A stretch of 38,652 nt of DNA from Methyloprofundus sp. (lineage in GTDB: Bacteria > Pseudomonadota > Gammaproteobacteria > Methylococcales > Methylomonadaceae), in the NCBI GenBank assembly GCA_028599115.1, contig JAQRMR010000026.1, positions 1 through 38,652 on the forward strand, read 5' to 3'. The position numbers and the translations under genes were made by a program. Below are positions 7,864 through 16,551 of this stretch, one piece after another. Position 1 is the first letter of the stretch; every line of letters begins with the position of its first letter. Below the pieces are notes generated by a model. It saw nothing but the letters and a program-made list of their open reading frames with translations. It was not told where the DNA came from and searched no databases.

Positions 7864-7948
7864 CATAAACTGTCAGGGAAATGATAGATGTAGCGGCCTA
7901 GGCAGGGATAATAATTGTCTTGATTCTTTCGCCTACTCTCAGTTTATG
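7864..7948 (-). ncRNA. Candidate structured RNA or riboswitch upstream of nhaD
   Basis: Read on the minus strand, CATAAACTG (7948-7940) and CAGTTTATG (7872-7864) form a perfect 9-bp closing stem around 67 bases. Inside, GTAG/CTAC and the alternative TAGGC/GCCTA pairings compete around GGCGAAAGAATC and GCCTAGGCCG, giving a compact, locally GC-richer core in AT-rich surroundings. The span of 85 bases, a long closing stem, and a position about 175 bases before the nhaD ATG are what a cis-regulatory aptamer would show. The class is not identified. Na+-sensing RNAs that control antiporter genes are the obvious comparison. The remaining 5' region to nhaD holds only a CTGCCGGCAG palindrome that I noticed. 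Confidence 0.4.
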
Positions 7949-7954
7949 TCACCT

Positions 7955-8003
7955 CTTTCTTGAAATGCACTTTCCGCAATAATCATAAAAACACTCAAGA
8001 AAG
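7955..8003. repeat. Inverted repeat in the nhaD-amtB intergenic region
   Basis: CTTTCTTGA (7955-7963) and TCAAGAAAG (7995-8003) are perfect inverted copies separated by 31 bases. It could be a weak hairpin or an operator for a dimeric regulator just upstream of the structured RNA candidate. No T-tract follows on either strand. The rest of 8004-8112 shows nothing I can name. Confidence 0.4.
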
Positions 8004-8112
8004 TATCATGGAAGAATGGCACACATAGCTAAATACTTTTATAAAATATCTAACGTTGTCAGCCTGCTGGTTAGCAGTGACACAAAATTAAATACATTCT
8101 CAAAGCACACGC

Positions 8113-8144
8113 AAAAAAAAGCACGACTAATAAATTAGCCGTGC
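8113..8144 (-). terminator. Intrinsic terminator of glnK-amtB
   Basis: On the minus strand an 11-bp stem (8144-8134 with 8131-8121, GCACG core, one G-T wobble) with a two-base loop runs into eight T residues (8120-8113). It lies about 40 bases after the amtB stop. Confidence 0.85.
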
Positions 8145-8182
8145 CTTAAGAAAGCTCTCATTAAGAAGTGAATTAGACGATA

Positions 8183-9433
8183 CTATTTACCAGCATTGGT
8201 AAACTCTGGGTACGCTTCCATTCCACATTCAGAATAATCAACACCTTGATACTCTTCTTCTTCAGTGACTCGAATACCCATCACTAATTTTATAAGGTAC
8301 CACGCTATAAAACTTGCAACAAAGACAAAAGCAAAGATTGTGACAATACCGATTAATTGAGCAGTAATAGTTGATTCATCATTAGACAGACAAACAGCTA
8401 ATAAACCCCAAATCCCCACGACACCATGCACTGATAACGCACCGACTGGATCATCAATTTTTAATTTATCAAAACCAATAATAGAGAAAACCACAATAAC
8501 ACCTGCGATTGCACCAATAATTGCTGATAATAAAGGTGTTGGTGTCAATGGTTCTGCCGTAATAGCAACTAAACCTGCTAACGCACCGTTTAATGACATT
8601 GATAAATCTGCTTTACCAAATAAAAGGTGTGCGGTTAATAAAGCCGAAATAACTCCAGCTGCCGCTGCTGCATTGGTATTAACAAAGATTAATGCGACTG
8701 CATTGGCATTTTCAATACCGTGAATCGCAAGTTGTGATCCACCATTAAAACCAAACCAGCCCATCCATAAAATAAACATTCCTAGTGTTGCTAAAGGCAT
8801 ATTACACCCAGGGATTGGGTAGACTTCACCATTTGCTCCATATTTACCTTTACGAGCGCCTAATAAAACAACACCCGCTAATGCTGCCGTTGCACCACAA
8901 AGATGCACTACACCAGAGCCAGCAAAATCAAGAAAACCGAGTTGGTCTAAAAATCCCGCGCCCCACTTCCAGTAACCTTGTACAGGGTAAATAAAACCTG
9001 TCATAACCACTGAAAAGACTAAAAATGCCCATAACTTCATACGTTCAGCAACTGCACCCGACACGATAGACATCGCCGTTGCTACAAAAACCACTTGGAA
9101 GAAAAAATCAGCCATTGAAGAATAGTAAGTATCTCCTTTGCTTGCTAATACATCAGCAACGCTATGATCCCCTTCAATTAAAAAACTAATGCCAGGCCAA
9201 ATGCTATTAACCGCTTCTGCAGGGTACATTAAGTTGTAACCACATAGCATATACATAGTGCAGGCTATAGCAAATAATGCGACGTTCTTCGTTAAAATTT
9301 CGGTGGTATTTTTTGCTCTAACTAAGCCCGCCTCTAACATAGAGAAACCAGCCGCCATCCACATAACAAATGCACCACAGATTAAAAAATAAAATGTATC
9401 TAGTGCATAACTTAATTCTGTTAATTGTTCCAC
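8183..9433 (-). CDS. amtB: Ammonium transporter AmtB
   Basis: This inner-membrane ammonium channel has 416 residues and the usual eleven-helix Amt/MEP/Rh pattern. The two pore histidines appear in SGVVHLCGATAALAG and LSVHGVVGIWGLL. The periplasmic recruitment region and the family stretch PGCNMPLATLGMFILWMGWF are also present. Translation starts at GTG (9433-9431), supported by AGAGGA nine bases upstream; there is no obvious signal peptide beyond the first helix. The gene follows glnK by 17 bases, the standard arrangement in which GlnK binds AmtB and blocks it when nitrogen is plentiful. The pair is transcribed from the sigma-54 promoter at 9827-9842 and ended at 8113-8144. Confidence 0.95.
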   Translation of the reverse strand: MEQLTELSYALDTFYFLICGAFVMWMAAGFSMLEAGLVRAKNTTEILTKNVALFAIACTMYMLCGYNLMYPAEAVNSIWPGISFLIEGDHSVADVLASKGDTYYSSMADFFFQVVFVATAMSIVSGAVAERMKLWAFLVFSVVMTGFIYPVQGYWKWGAGFLDQLGFLDFAGSGVVHLCGATAALAGVVLLGARKGKYGANGEVYPIPGCNMPLATLGMFILWMGWFGFNGGSQLAIHGIENANAVALIFVNTNAAAAAGVISALLTAHLLFGKADLSMSLNGALAGLVAITAEPLTPTPLLSAIIGAIAGVIVVFSIIGFDKLKIDDPVGALSVHGVVGIWGLLAVCLSNDESTITAQLIGIVTIFAFVFVASFIAWYLIKLVMGIRVTEEEEYQGVDYSECGMEAYPEFTNAGK

Positions 9434-9450
9434 AATTATATCCTCTTTAA

Positions 9451-9822
<372 letters not shown>

Positions 9823-9826
9823 CTAA

Positions 9827-9842
9827 AGCACAGGCCATGCCA
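9827..9842 (-). promoter_or_regulatory. Sigma-54 promoter of glnK-amtB
   Basis: On the minus strand, TGGCATGGCCTGTGCT (9842-9827) matches TGGCACG-N4-TTGCW at all but two scored bases, with GG and GC correctly spaced. Transcription would begin near 9816, leaving a leader of about 27 bases before the glnK ATG, which suits a nitrogen-regulated operon. Confidence 0.7.
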
Positions 9843-9894
9843 AAAAATTAAAGCATTGTTTTATAAGGAATGACAACACTAGAACCCCTTATAA

Positions 9895-9930
9895 TGCACC
9901 AAAATAATACTAATTATTTTTTTTTGCACC
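9895..9930. promoter_or_regulatory. NtrC-type half sites between glnK and the porin gene
   Basis: TGCACC occurs at 9895-9900 and again at 9925-9930, each an exact NtrC half site, separated by an AT-rich stretch. They lie about 80-115 bases upstream of the predicted glnK start and about 160-195 upstream of the predicted porin start. The partner half (GGTGCA) is not recognisable at either site, so binding is uncertain. The rest of 9931-10065 is AT-rich with no gene. Confidence 0.35.
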
Positions 9931-10065
9931 ACCAACAGGCGGAAATCCTCAGAAATTCATTTCACCCTCTCCTCTCTCTTTATAAAAAACTAAACAACCA
10001 TAAAATTTTATTTTAAATCAATAACTTAATAAAAAAAGACATACTTCAACTTAAGCATTTCATGA

Positions 10066-10080
10066 TGGCATAAATAATGC
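10066..10080 (+). promoter_or_regulatory. Sigma-54-like promoter of the BBP2 porin gene
   Basis: TGGCATAAATAATGC followed by TTT has GG (10067-10068) and GC (10079-10080) at sigma-54 spacing and a good -24 box. Three other consensus bases differ. The predicted start is near 10092, about 80 bases before the porin ATG. It is divergent from the glnK-amtB promoter. Confidence 0.5.
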
Positions 10081-10108
10081 TTTAACTATACTATTAAGAC
10101 ACCTTACG

Positions 10109-10116
10109 GTGCACCA
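10109..10116. promoter_or_regulatory. GGTGCACC palindrome in the porin leader
   Basis: This 8-bp perfect palindrome made of NtrC-like half-site sequence lies about 17-24 bases downstream of the predicted porin transcription start. That position would favour repression or a translation effect rather than activation. It may be coincidental. Confidence 0.25.
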
Positions 10117-10173
10117 ATATACTTAATATATTACTAAGCTAATTTTTAATAACTCTATCTCAGGAGCACTTAA

Positions 10174-11328
10174 ATGAATAAAAAATTAACACTAAGCCGT
10201 AGTTTGCTAAGCAGTGCAATACTCTCTATCAGCATGCAAGCTAATGCAGATGATCAGGGTATGGTTGAAGCACTAAGTGGCTTTAACATCAACGACGCCT
10301 CTTTTATGCAAAAATCTGGTTTTACAACTGGGCTTTGGGCATCAGCAGGTGTCACAGGGACCTCAAACGGAAAAACTAATGCCCCTGTTCTTTTTAATGA
10401 CAAAGTTAATAGCTTCGACCTAGATCAATTAAATTTTTACATTGAACGCGCTGTTAATACTGAAGGGGATAAATGGGATATTGGGGGCCGTATGGATTTT
10501 ATGTACGGTAGAGATGCAAATAATACTCAAGCTGCAGGCTGGGATGGCGACTGGAGCGACGCTGGAGAATACGATATTGCTATGCCACAGTTATATGTTG
10601 AAGTTTTTGCTCCTATTGGTAACGGTATCACTGCAAAATTAGGGCATTTCTACACAACTATTGGTAATGAAGTTGTTACCTCTCCAGATAACTTCTTTTA
10701 TTCTCATGCCTATACCATGCTATATGCAGAACCCTTCACACATACGGGCGGGTTATTTAGCTACGACATTAATGATAACTTTTCTATCAATGGTGGAGCG
10801 GTTATGGGCTGGGATAATATGACTGAAAATGCAGGCTCATGGAGCTTTTTAGGGGGTGGTAGCTGGACAAGTGATAGCGAAGCATCATCTGTAACCGTGC
10901 AATTAATTAGTGGTGAGACTCCAACCGACAACACCGTAATGGATAATACAACGATGTATAGTATCGTTGCAACGCATGACTTTACCGATAATTTCCATTA
11001 TTTAATACAGCATGATTTTGGTACACATAAAAACATAGCTGGCAACCAAGACCGTTGGTATGGTATCAATCAATATATCACCTATGATATGACCGACAAA
11101 CTATCGATTGGTTTACGCGCAGAATGGTTTAATGATGTCGATAATGCTCGCGTTAGCAATACAGGTGCTAATTACTTAGCTGCATCAGTCGGGCTAAATT
11201 ATTCAGTAACAAGTTGGTTTAAAGTCCGCCCTGAAATACGTTATGACTGGGCTGATGAAGATGTATTCAATAGCGGTAATGATCATGACCAAATTGCCAT
11301 TGCTATGGATATGATTGTCACTTTCTAG
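10174..11328 (+). CDS. Outer-membrane beta-barrel porin, BBP2/OmpL-like family
   Basis: The 384-residue product has a signal peptide with cleavage expected after MQANA (about residue 25) and a C-terminal strand ending in phenylalanine (MDMIVTF), which the BAM machinery recognises. The family block GNEVVTSPDNFFYSHAYTML and AEPFTHTGGLFSYDINDN, preceded by GGRMDFMYGRDA, is characteristic of putative beta-barrel porin-2. Alternating hydrophobic strands continue to the end. A GGAG sequence eight bases before the ATG supports the start. The substrate is unknown. Its location back to back with glnK-amtB and its sigma-54-like promoter suggest a nitrogenous solute such as ammonium, urea or nitrate, but that is inference from context. 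A terminator follows at 11363-11403. Confidence 0.85.
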   Translation: MNKKLTLSRSLLSSAILSISMQANADDQGMVEALSGFNINDASFMQKSGFTTGLWASAGVTGTSNGKTNAPVLFNDKVNSFDLDQLNFYIERAVNTEGDKWDIGGRMDFMYGRDANNTQAAGWDGDWSDAGEYDIAMPQLYVEVFAPIGNGITAKLGHFYTTIGNEVVTSPDNFFYSHAYTMLYAEPFTHTGGLFSYDINDNFSINGGAVMGWDNMTENAGSWSFLGGGSWTSDSEASSVTVQLISGETPTDNTVMDNTTMYSIVATHDFTDNFHYLIQHDFGTHKNIAGNQDRWYGINQYITYDMTDKLSIGLRAEWFNDVDNARVSNTGANYLAASVGLNYSVTSWFKVRPEIRYDWADEDVFNSGNDHDQIAIAMDMIVTF

Positions 11329-11362
11329 TTGATACTCTTCATTCAGTAACAGCTTTTAGCAT

Positions 11363-11403
11363 AAAAAAGCCACTACCTCCGCAAAAAAGGTAGTGGCTTT
11401 TTT
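11363..11403. terminator. Bidirectional terminator between the porin and pilZ genes
   Basis: AAAAAAGCCACTACCT (11363-11378) pairs perfectly with AGGTAGTGGCTTTTTT (11388-11403) around a nine-base loop. The T-tract on each strand makes it a terminator both for the porin and for the minus-strand fab-holB-pilZ operon. Confidence 0.9.
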
Positions 11404-11427
11404 CATATCTGATGAGACATAAAATCT

Positions 11428-11769
11428 TTACATTGTATGTGTCGATCGATCATTTTCTAAAGAACCCGCCAAATAGTTCTCTATTTTATTTTTTGCCTGC
11501 CCACCATCTTGATCACTAAATTGAACACCAACACCTGATGTTCTATAACCTTCAGCGCCTTCTGGTGTAATCCAGATGACTTTAGCAGCAATAGGTAACT
11601 TCTCAGTCTCATCCATTAACTGCAATAAAACAAAAACTTCTTCACCCATTTTATAAGGCCGTGGTGTAGGAATAAATAACCCTCCATGCTCCACATAAGG
11701 CATGTAGGCAGCATATAAACCATTTTTTTCTTTAATTGCTAAGGATAAAATCCCTTGTCGTGCGGTCAT
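11428..11769 (-). CDS. PilZ-domain protein
   Basis: The 113-residue protein consists of little more than one PilZ-type beta-barrel: GILSLAIKEKNGLYAAYMPY, then GGLFIPT, MGEEVFVLLQLMDE, KVIWITPEG and SGVGVQF. Canonical c-di-GMP binders have an RxxxR arm and a DxSxxG motif. Neither is visible here (the second is replaced by EHGGLFIPT), which matches the type IV pilus PilZ subgroup that interacts with PilB and FimX rather than binding c-di-GMP. It starts two bases after the holB stop, the usual position of pilZ in gammaproteobacteria. It is the last gene of the fab operon before the terminator at 11363-11403. No pilus genes are in the window. Confidence 0.85.
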   Translation of the reverse strand: MTARQGILSLAIKEKNGLYAAYMPYVEHGGLFIPTPRPYKMGEEVFVLLQLMDETEKLPIAAKVIWITPEGAEGYRTSGVGVQFSDQDGGQAKNKIENYLAGSLENDRSTHTM

Positions 11770-11771
11770 CT

Positions 11772-12755
11772 TTATTTACCTTTGGCCACTTGAGACCAAG
11801 TAATTAAAAGCTCTTCAAAAAGTAATTGCTTGTTTAATTGTCCGTTAATCCGGTAACTATCTTTTAACAATAAATCGTAAAACTTAAACAATTGCTGACT
11901 GTTTAGTCGTTTAGCTAATTGCTGTAAAGGCTGTGCTAAATCCTGATTATAAAGTAATTCAGGCTGGACTTGAAAGCTGCATTTAAGGATATCTTCCGTC
12001 CATAAAGTCAGCCATTGCAGTATTTGCCCTAGAGGCTGCTTATGCCATTTTTCTGCCAAGCTAATCGGACAGGCGTTTAATAAGGCTACCTTATTCCACT
12101 CATCAAAACAACTACTGCGCAATTGAATCACATTCTCTTGGGCATATTCAAGCGCCAATAAAGGAGACCCTTGTGCTAAACTTAGCAGTAATTCCGTTTG
12201 CTCCATCACGCCTTGCTTATGCAACCACTGCACGACTTCTTTTGTATCAGGCACTGATAATACCATTTTCTGGCAACGGCTTAATATAGTAGCTGGTAAG
12301 CTCTGCATTGCTTCAGTGAGCAACAAAAAAACCGTTCTTTCCGGAGGTTCTTCCAAACACTTCAAGAAAGCATTCGCTGAACTCATATTCATTTTTTCCG
12401 CTGGTCGAATCAAAACCACACGGTACCCAGAGTATTGCGGCTTTAATGCTAACTTAGTAATAATATCCCGCACATCGTCAATACGAATAGCCTTACCCTC
12501 TTCTTCTGGCTGTAAGGTCAAAAAATCAGGGTGCGTATCTGCTAACAATAACCGGCAACTTTCACATTGCCCGCAAGCTTCAATACTCAATTTATCAGTA
12601 CAGAGTAAAGCTTGCGTATAACGTAAGGCTAAAGCATGTTTTGCTAAACCCTCAGAACCTATCAATAACAGCCCCTGCGGAATTCTGTCTTGCTCCACAT
12701 AAGAGCATAAATGCTGCCAATCTTGCTTATGCCAAGGATAGATTAACTCAGCCAT
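11772..12755 (-). CDS. holB: DNA polymerase III delta' subunit
   Basis: The delta' subunit is the stator of the clamp loader that places the beta clamp on DNA. The 327-residue product has the AAA+ fold of the family. A degenerate nucleotide-binding segment (QGLLLIGSEGLAKHALALRY) replaces a true P-loop. Four cysteines lie in the zinc module (ALLCTDKLSIEACGQCESC). The SRC motif occurs in LPATILSRCQ, and SANAFLKCLEEPPERTVFLL is the conserved central block. Its ATG overlaps the end of tmk by eight bases, so the two are translationally coupled. tmk-holB-pilZ is the normal order downstream of fabF-pabC-mltG. Confidence 0.95.
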   Translation of the reverse strand: MAELIYPWHKQDWQHLCSYVEQDRIPQGLLLIGSEGLAKHALALRYTQALLCTDKLSIEACGQCESCRLLLADTHPDFLTLQPEEEGKAIRIDDVRDIITKLALKPQYSGYRVVLIRPAEKMNMSSANAFLKCLEEPPERTVFLLLTEAMQSLPATILSRCQKMVLSVPDTKEVVQWLHKQGVMEQTELLLSLAQGSPLLALEYAQENVIQLRSSCFDEWNKVALLNACPISLAEKWHKQPLGQILQWLTLWTEDILKCSFQVQPELLYNQDLAQPLQQLAKRLNSQQLFKFYDLLLKDSYRINGQLNKQLLFEELLITWSQVAKGK

Positions 12756-13371
12756 GAATAAAGTCTTGCATTAATTGACTGATTTGCGCTTGTACTTGTG
12801 CTAATTCTTGGGTGCCATCAACTACTTTTATACGTTTGGGCTGCTTTTCTGCTAATTCTAAAAAACAACAGCGCACTTTATTAAAAAATTCCATTTTTTC
12901 AGATTCAAAACGATCCAATTGTCCGCGTGCTTTTGCTCTACCCATGCCGATTTCAACCGGGACATCGAGTAATAAGGTGAGATCAGGGCGCAATTGACTT
13001 TGCGCAAAATTTTCTAGCCATGCAATTGCAGAGTGATCCATACCTCGCCCACCGCCTTGATATGCATAACTGGAATCGGTGAAGCGATCACATAATACCC
13101 AGGAGCCTTGCGCCAGCGCAGGCTGAATGACATGCTTAATGTGTTGCGCTCTTGCTGCAAACATCATTAATAATTCCGCTTGCTGGGAAATTTCTTCTTG
13201 CGCCTTATCTAATAACAGTTGACGAATATTTTCTGCTAATTTCGTGCCTCCCGGCTCTCGCGTCATAACAACAGAAAAACCCTCTTTCAATAACAGCTGT
13301 TCAATATACTTTAAGTTCGTGCTTTTACCACCGCCCTCACCGCCCTCTAGCGTAATGAATTTACCTTGCAT
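12748..13371 (-). CDS. tmk: Thymidylate kinase
   Basis: The enzyme phosphorylates dTMP to dTDP. At 207 residues it is of typical length. The P-loop GGEGGGKST is at residues 10-18, TREPGGT provides the DR/EPGG dTMP-binding motif, and VLCDRFTDSSYAYQGGGRG is the conserved DRY-like region. The lid GRAKARGQLDRFE carries basic residues, as in the E. coli-type enzyme. The ATG overlaps the mltG stop by one base (TAATG), and the 3' end overlaps holB by eight bases. It belongs to the long fab operon. Confidence 0.95.
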   Translation of the reverse strand: MQGKFITLEGGEGGGKSTNLKYIEQLLLKEGFSVVMTREPGGTKLAENIRQLLLDKAQEEISQQAELLMMFAARAQHIKHVIQPALAQGSWVLCDRFTDSSYAYQGGGRGMDHSAIAWLENFAQSQLRPDLTLLLDVPVEIGMGRAKARGQLDRFESEKMEFFNKVRCCFLELAEKQPKRIKVVDGTQELAQVQAQISQLMQDFIHG

Positions 13372-14375
13372 TATCGACGCTTCCTTTGGTATTGATTAAC
13401 CGCATTATTATGCTGGCGTAATGTGGCTGAAAAAATATGACTCCCATCTCCATTGGCAACAAAATAAAGACTATTGCCCTGCGCAGGATGTAAAGCAGCA
13501 TAAATCGCTTCTTTTCCAGGCATGGCAATCGGCGTAGGCGGTAAGCCATTAATTCTATAGGTATTATAAGCAGTTAAAGCGCTTAAATCTTTACGCTGTA
13601 TATTCCCTTTATAGCGCTCCCCCATGCCATAAATAACCGTTGGATCTGTTTGTAAACGCATGCCTATTTTTAATCGACGAGTAAAAACACCTGCAATCGC
13701 AGGACGTTCTGAAGCAACGCCGGTTTCTTTTTCTACGATAGAAGCCAAAATCAAAGCTTCATACGGTGTTTTTAGTGGTAAACCTTGCTCTTTCTGCTGC
13801 CACTGCGTTTGCAAAACAGTCTGCATTTTTTGGTACGCCCGTTTAAGTATCGCTATATCGTTGGTATTTTTTGTAAATTGATAAGTATCTGGAAAAAATA
13901 ACCCTTCAGGGTGAGTTCTTTGACTGCCTATTTTTTTTAGAACGTCAAGATCAGTCAAACCTTTAATGCTATGCACTAAATATTCATTCTCAGCTAAAAC
14001 CTGGCGTATTTGTTTAAAGGTCCAGCCTTCAGGAAAAGTCAAGCTGCGCTTAATGACTTTACCTTCACTAAGTTGCTGTAAAAAAGCTAATGGCGTTAAA
14101 CCTACTGCAAGCTTATACTCCCCGACTTGCAAATGTGTCCCTAAACCTTCGCTACGCGCCAAAATTCTAAACCAAATATAATCCAGTGCAATTTTAGGTA
14201 CTTGATAGTTTAGGCGCTTAATAATGCTATTCAGTGAACTACCTTTAACAACTTCTAAAATCACAGGTTTCTCAGTAATCATCGGCCGCTCTAAAAAACG
14301 ACTATACTCAAGCCATACGCCAGCAAACAGCAAAGTTACAGCAAGCGTTAACACAGCAAACAACCGCACAATCAC
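13371..14375 (-). CDS. mltG: Endolytic murein transglycosylase MltG
   Basis: This inner-membrane enzyme cleaves nascent glycan strands and is thought to set their length. The 334-residue protein has one N-terminal membrane helix (about residues 5-21, AVLTLAVTLLFAGVWL), a LysM-like region near residues 40-110, and the YceG catalytic domain. The catalytic glutamate lies in LASIVEKETGVASERP, followed by GVFTRRLKIGMRLQTDPTVI and NTYRINGLPPTPIAMPG, the most conserved blocks of the family. Its start overlaps the pabC stop by four bases, consistent with coupled translation. Confidence 0.95.
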   Translation of the reverse strand: MIVRLFAVLTLAVTLLFAGVWLEYSRFLERPMITEKPVILEVVKGSSLNSIIKRLNYQVPKIALDYIWFRILARSEGLGTHLQVGEYKLAVGLTPLAFLQQLSEGKVIKRSLTFPEGWTFKQIRQVLAENEYLVHSIKGLTDLDVLKKIGSQRTHPEGLFFPDTYQFTKNTNDIAILKRAYQKMQTVLQTQWQQKEQGLPLKTPYEALILASIVEKETGVASERPAIAGVFTRRLKIGMRLQTDPTVIYGMGERYKGNIQRKDLSALTAYNTYRINGLPPTPIAMPGKEAIYAALHPAQGNSLYFVANGDGSHIFSATLRQHNNAVNQYQRKRR

Positions 14376-15196
14376 CCCTCTATTCCTTGCTGTTTAAACT
14401 GATTAAAATATTTTATTAAAGATGTCGTCTGCTCCCCAATGGGATAGCTCTTATCTTGTAATTTTGTAATGGGCCACAGACCAATCACCGAATTTGTGAC
14501 AAATAACTCATCCGCTGTGCGAACAAAATCAACGTTCATATCGATAACTTGCACAGAAATTTTATGCGTATGACACAAGCCTATAATAATATCCCTGATG
14601 ATACCTTTAATGCCGGATTGATCTAACTTGGGGGTATAAACAATATTATTTTTAATAATAAATAAATTGCTCATAGTTCCTTCAATGACATCGCCGTTAA
14701 TATTTAGCATCAAGCCTTCTTGAACTTCATCTTGCCATTCAGAACGCGCCAATACTTGCTCTAGGCGGTTATTATGTTTTAAGCCAGATAATAAAGGATT
14801 CAAGCCCAAGCGGGTATCGCAAAATCGCGCCTTAATGCCTTGTTGTTGATAGTTTTCTGGATAATGAGGATAAGGATGTAAGGCAATATAGCGAGTGCTA
14901 TTAATCACTTCAGGTTGACGATAACCTCGCCCACCAGTACCCCGTGTGAGCATTATTTTAATAACGCCATGCGCTATATCTTTACACAGCTGCTGCACTT
15001 CACTTACCAGCAGTATTTTTTTAGGAAAGGGAATTTTTAAAACAAAACAGCCTGCTTCTAATCTCATTAAATGCTGAGTTAGAAAAACAGGCTGTTCATT
15101 AATAACTTCTATCGTTTCAAACAGACCATCGCCATAATGTAGGCCACGATCTGTTGCTTCGATTGTCGTAGTTTGCTTACCGTTAATCAGTATCAC
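14372..15196 (-). CDS. pabC: Aminodeoxychorismate lyase
   Basis: This PLP enzyme removes pyruvate from 4-amino-4-deoxychorismate to give p-aminobenzoate for folate. The 274-residue product is a class IV aminotransferase fold. DRGLHYGDGLFETI is the N-terminal family block. The PLP lysine is expected in SGLKHNNRLEQVLAR, and VIEGTMSNLFII provides the conserved glutamate and phosphate-binding segment. D-amino-acid and branched-chain aminotransferases share these motifs, but the position between fabF and mltG is diagnostic of pabC. It is separated from fabF by 17 bases. Confidence 0.93.
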   Translation of the reverse strand: MILINGKQTTTIEATDRGLHYGDGLFETIEVINEQPVFLTQHLMRLEAGCFVLKIPFPKKILLVSEVQQLCKDIAHGVIKIMLTRGTGGRGYRQPEVINSTRYIALHPYPHYPENYQQQGIKARFCDTRLGLNPLLSGLKHNNRLEQVLARSEWQDEVQEGLMLNINGDVIEGTMSNLFIIKNNIVYTPKLDQSGIKGIIRDIIIGLCHTHKISVQVIDMNVDFVRTADELFVTNSVIGLWPITKLQDKSYPIGEQTTSLIKYFNQFKQQGIEG

Positions 15197-15213
15197 TCAC
15201 TACCACCTTTTTA

Positions 15214-16461
15214 TTATTCTGAGTACTTTTTAAAGACTAATGAACCATTTGTGCCACCAAAACCAAATGAATTAGAAATAGCCGTATCAATTTTCATGTT
15301 ACGCGCAGTATTCGCAACGTAATCTAAATCACACTCTGGATCTTGGTTATCTAAGTTGATTGTTGCAGGTGCAATTTGCTCTTTAATAGTCAAAGCACTT
15401 AGCACTGCCTCAATACCACCCGCTGCACCTAACAAGTGACCAATCATTGATTTAGTAGAGCTGACTGCTATGTTATAAGCATGATCACCTAAGGCCGCTT
15501 TCATTGCTTGTGTCTCACCCACATCGCCTGCAGGTGTTGATGTTCCATGTGCATTGATATAATCAATATCAGTGGCATTAACACCGGCATCTTTCATTGC
15601 ATTTTTCATACAACGTGCTGCACCTTCACCGCCAATTGATGGTGTTGTCATGTGATAAGCATCGCCACTCATTCCATAACCAACCACTTCAGCATAAATT
15701 TTTGCGCCACGTGCTTTGGCATGCTCTAACTCTTCAAGTACCACAACACCGGCACCATCACTGAGTACAAAGCCATCACGATCTTTATCCCAAGGGCGAC
15801 TTGCTGCTTGAGGGTCATCATTTCTACGTGATAAGGCTTTTGCTGAAGAAAAACCACCCATCGCGGTAATCGATGAAGTACATTTTTCTGCACCACCTGC
15901 AACCATGACATCGGCATCGCCGTATTGAATTTTGCGCATCGCATCACCGATACAGTGTGTTCCTGTTGAACATGCTGTTACGATAGCGAAATTAGGCCCT
16001 TTTAAACCATATTTAATGGCAAGGTTCCCAGAAATCATATTAATAATGTTGCCAGGTACAAAGAAAGGTGAAATGCGACGTGCACCACCTTTTTCAAAGG
16101 TCATACGGCAATCTTCAATGCCTGTAATGCCTCCAATTCCTGAGCCTATTGCAACGCCAATTCTTTCTGCATTTTCATCGGTTACTTCCAAGCCAGAATC
16201 ATCAATCGCTTGGCAACCTGCTGCAATTCCATAATGAATAAAACCATCCATACGCTTGGCATCTTTTGCTGGAATGTATTCACTAATATCAAAATTTCTA
16301 ATCACACCACCAAACTGGGTTGCATGGCCTGAAATATCAAAGGAATCAATTTGGCTAATACCACTTTTGCCATTAATAATACCGTCCCAAGTTTCTGAAA
16401 CAGTGTTAGCAATAGGCGTAATAGCACCTAAACCCGTAATAACAACGCGACGTTTACTCAA
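15214..16461 (-). CDS. fabF: 3-oxoacyl-[ACP] synthase II
   Basis: This condensing enzyme elongates acyl-ACP with malonyl-ACP and adjusts unsaturated chain length with temperature in relatives. The 415-residue product has the catalytic cysteine in [12 protein letters not shown] (C164) and the two histidines in [12 protein letters not shown] and [27 protein letters not shown] closes the thiolase fold. All active-site residues are present, and the N-terminus [16 protein letters not shown] is standard. It follows acpP by 90 bases that contain a near-perfect palindrome (16501-16532), so fabF mRNA may be set apart from the very abundant acpP transcript. Confidence 0.97.
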   Translation of the reverse strand: MSKRRVVITGLGAITPIANTVSETWDGIINGKSGISQIDSFDISGHATQFGGVIRNFDISEYIPAKDAKRMDGFIHYGIAAGCQAIDDSGLEVTDENAERIGVAIGSGIGGITGIEDCRMTFEKGGARRISPFFVPGNIINMISGNLAIKYGLKGPNFAIVTACSTGTHCIGDAMRKIQYGDADVMVAGGAEKCTSSITAMGGFSSAKALSRRNDDPQAASRPWDKDRDGFVLSDGAGVVVLEELEHAKARGAKIYAEVVGYGMSGDAYHMTTPSIGGEGAARCMKNAMKDAGVNATDIDYINAHGTSTPAGDVGETQAMKAALGDHAYNIAVSSTKSMIGHLLGAAGGIEAVLSALTIKEQIAPATINLDNQDPECDLDYVANTARNMKIDTAISNSFGFGGTNGSLVFKKYSE

Positions 16462-16500
16462 TGGAATGGTCCTAAATGAATTTTAAAAGAAAGAAATGGT

Positions 16501-16532
16501 ATTAATGGGCAATAGATCTATTACCCATTAAT
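16501..16532. terminator. 32-bp palindrome between acpP and fabF (partial terminator or processing hairpin)
   Basis: ATTAATGGG (16501-16509) and CCCATTAAT (16524-16532) flank AATAGATCTATT, itself a palindrome, with a single mismatched pair between. On the minus strand it is followed by a pyrimidine-rich stretch rather than a clean T-tract, so it may stabilise or partially terminate the acpP message. Confidence 0.5.
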
Positions 16533-16551
16533 TCAGTAACGGTCTAAGAAA

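Noticed and set aside
7864-7948. Naming the structured RNA as a Na+ riboswitch
   Set aside because: The context fits, but I cannot match the conserved core from memory, so it is left as a candidate of unknown class.
8017-8030. TGGCACACATAGCT as another sigma-54 promoter
   Set aside because: The GG and GC elements are two bases too close, and it faces only the glnK-amtB terminator.
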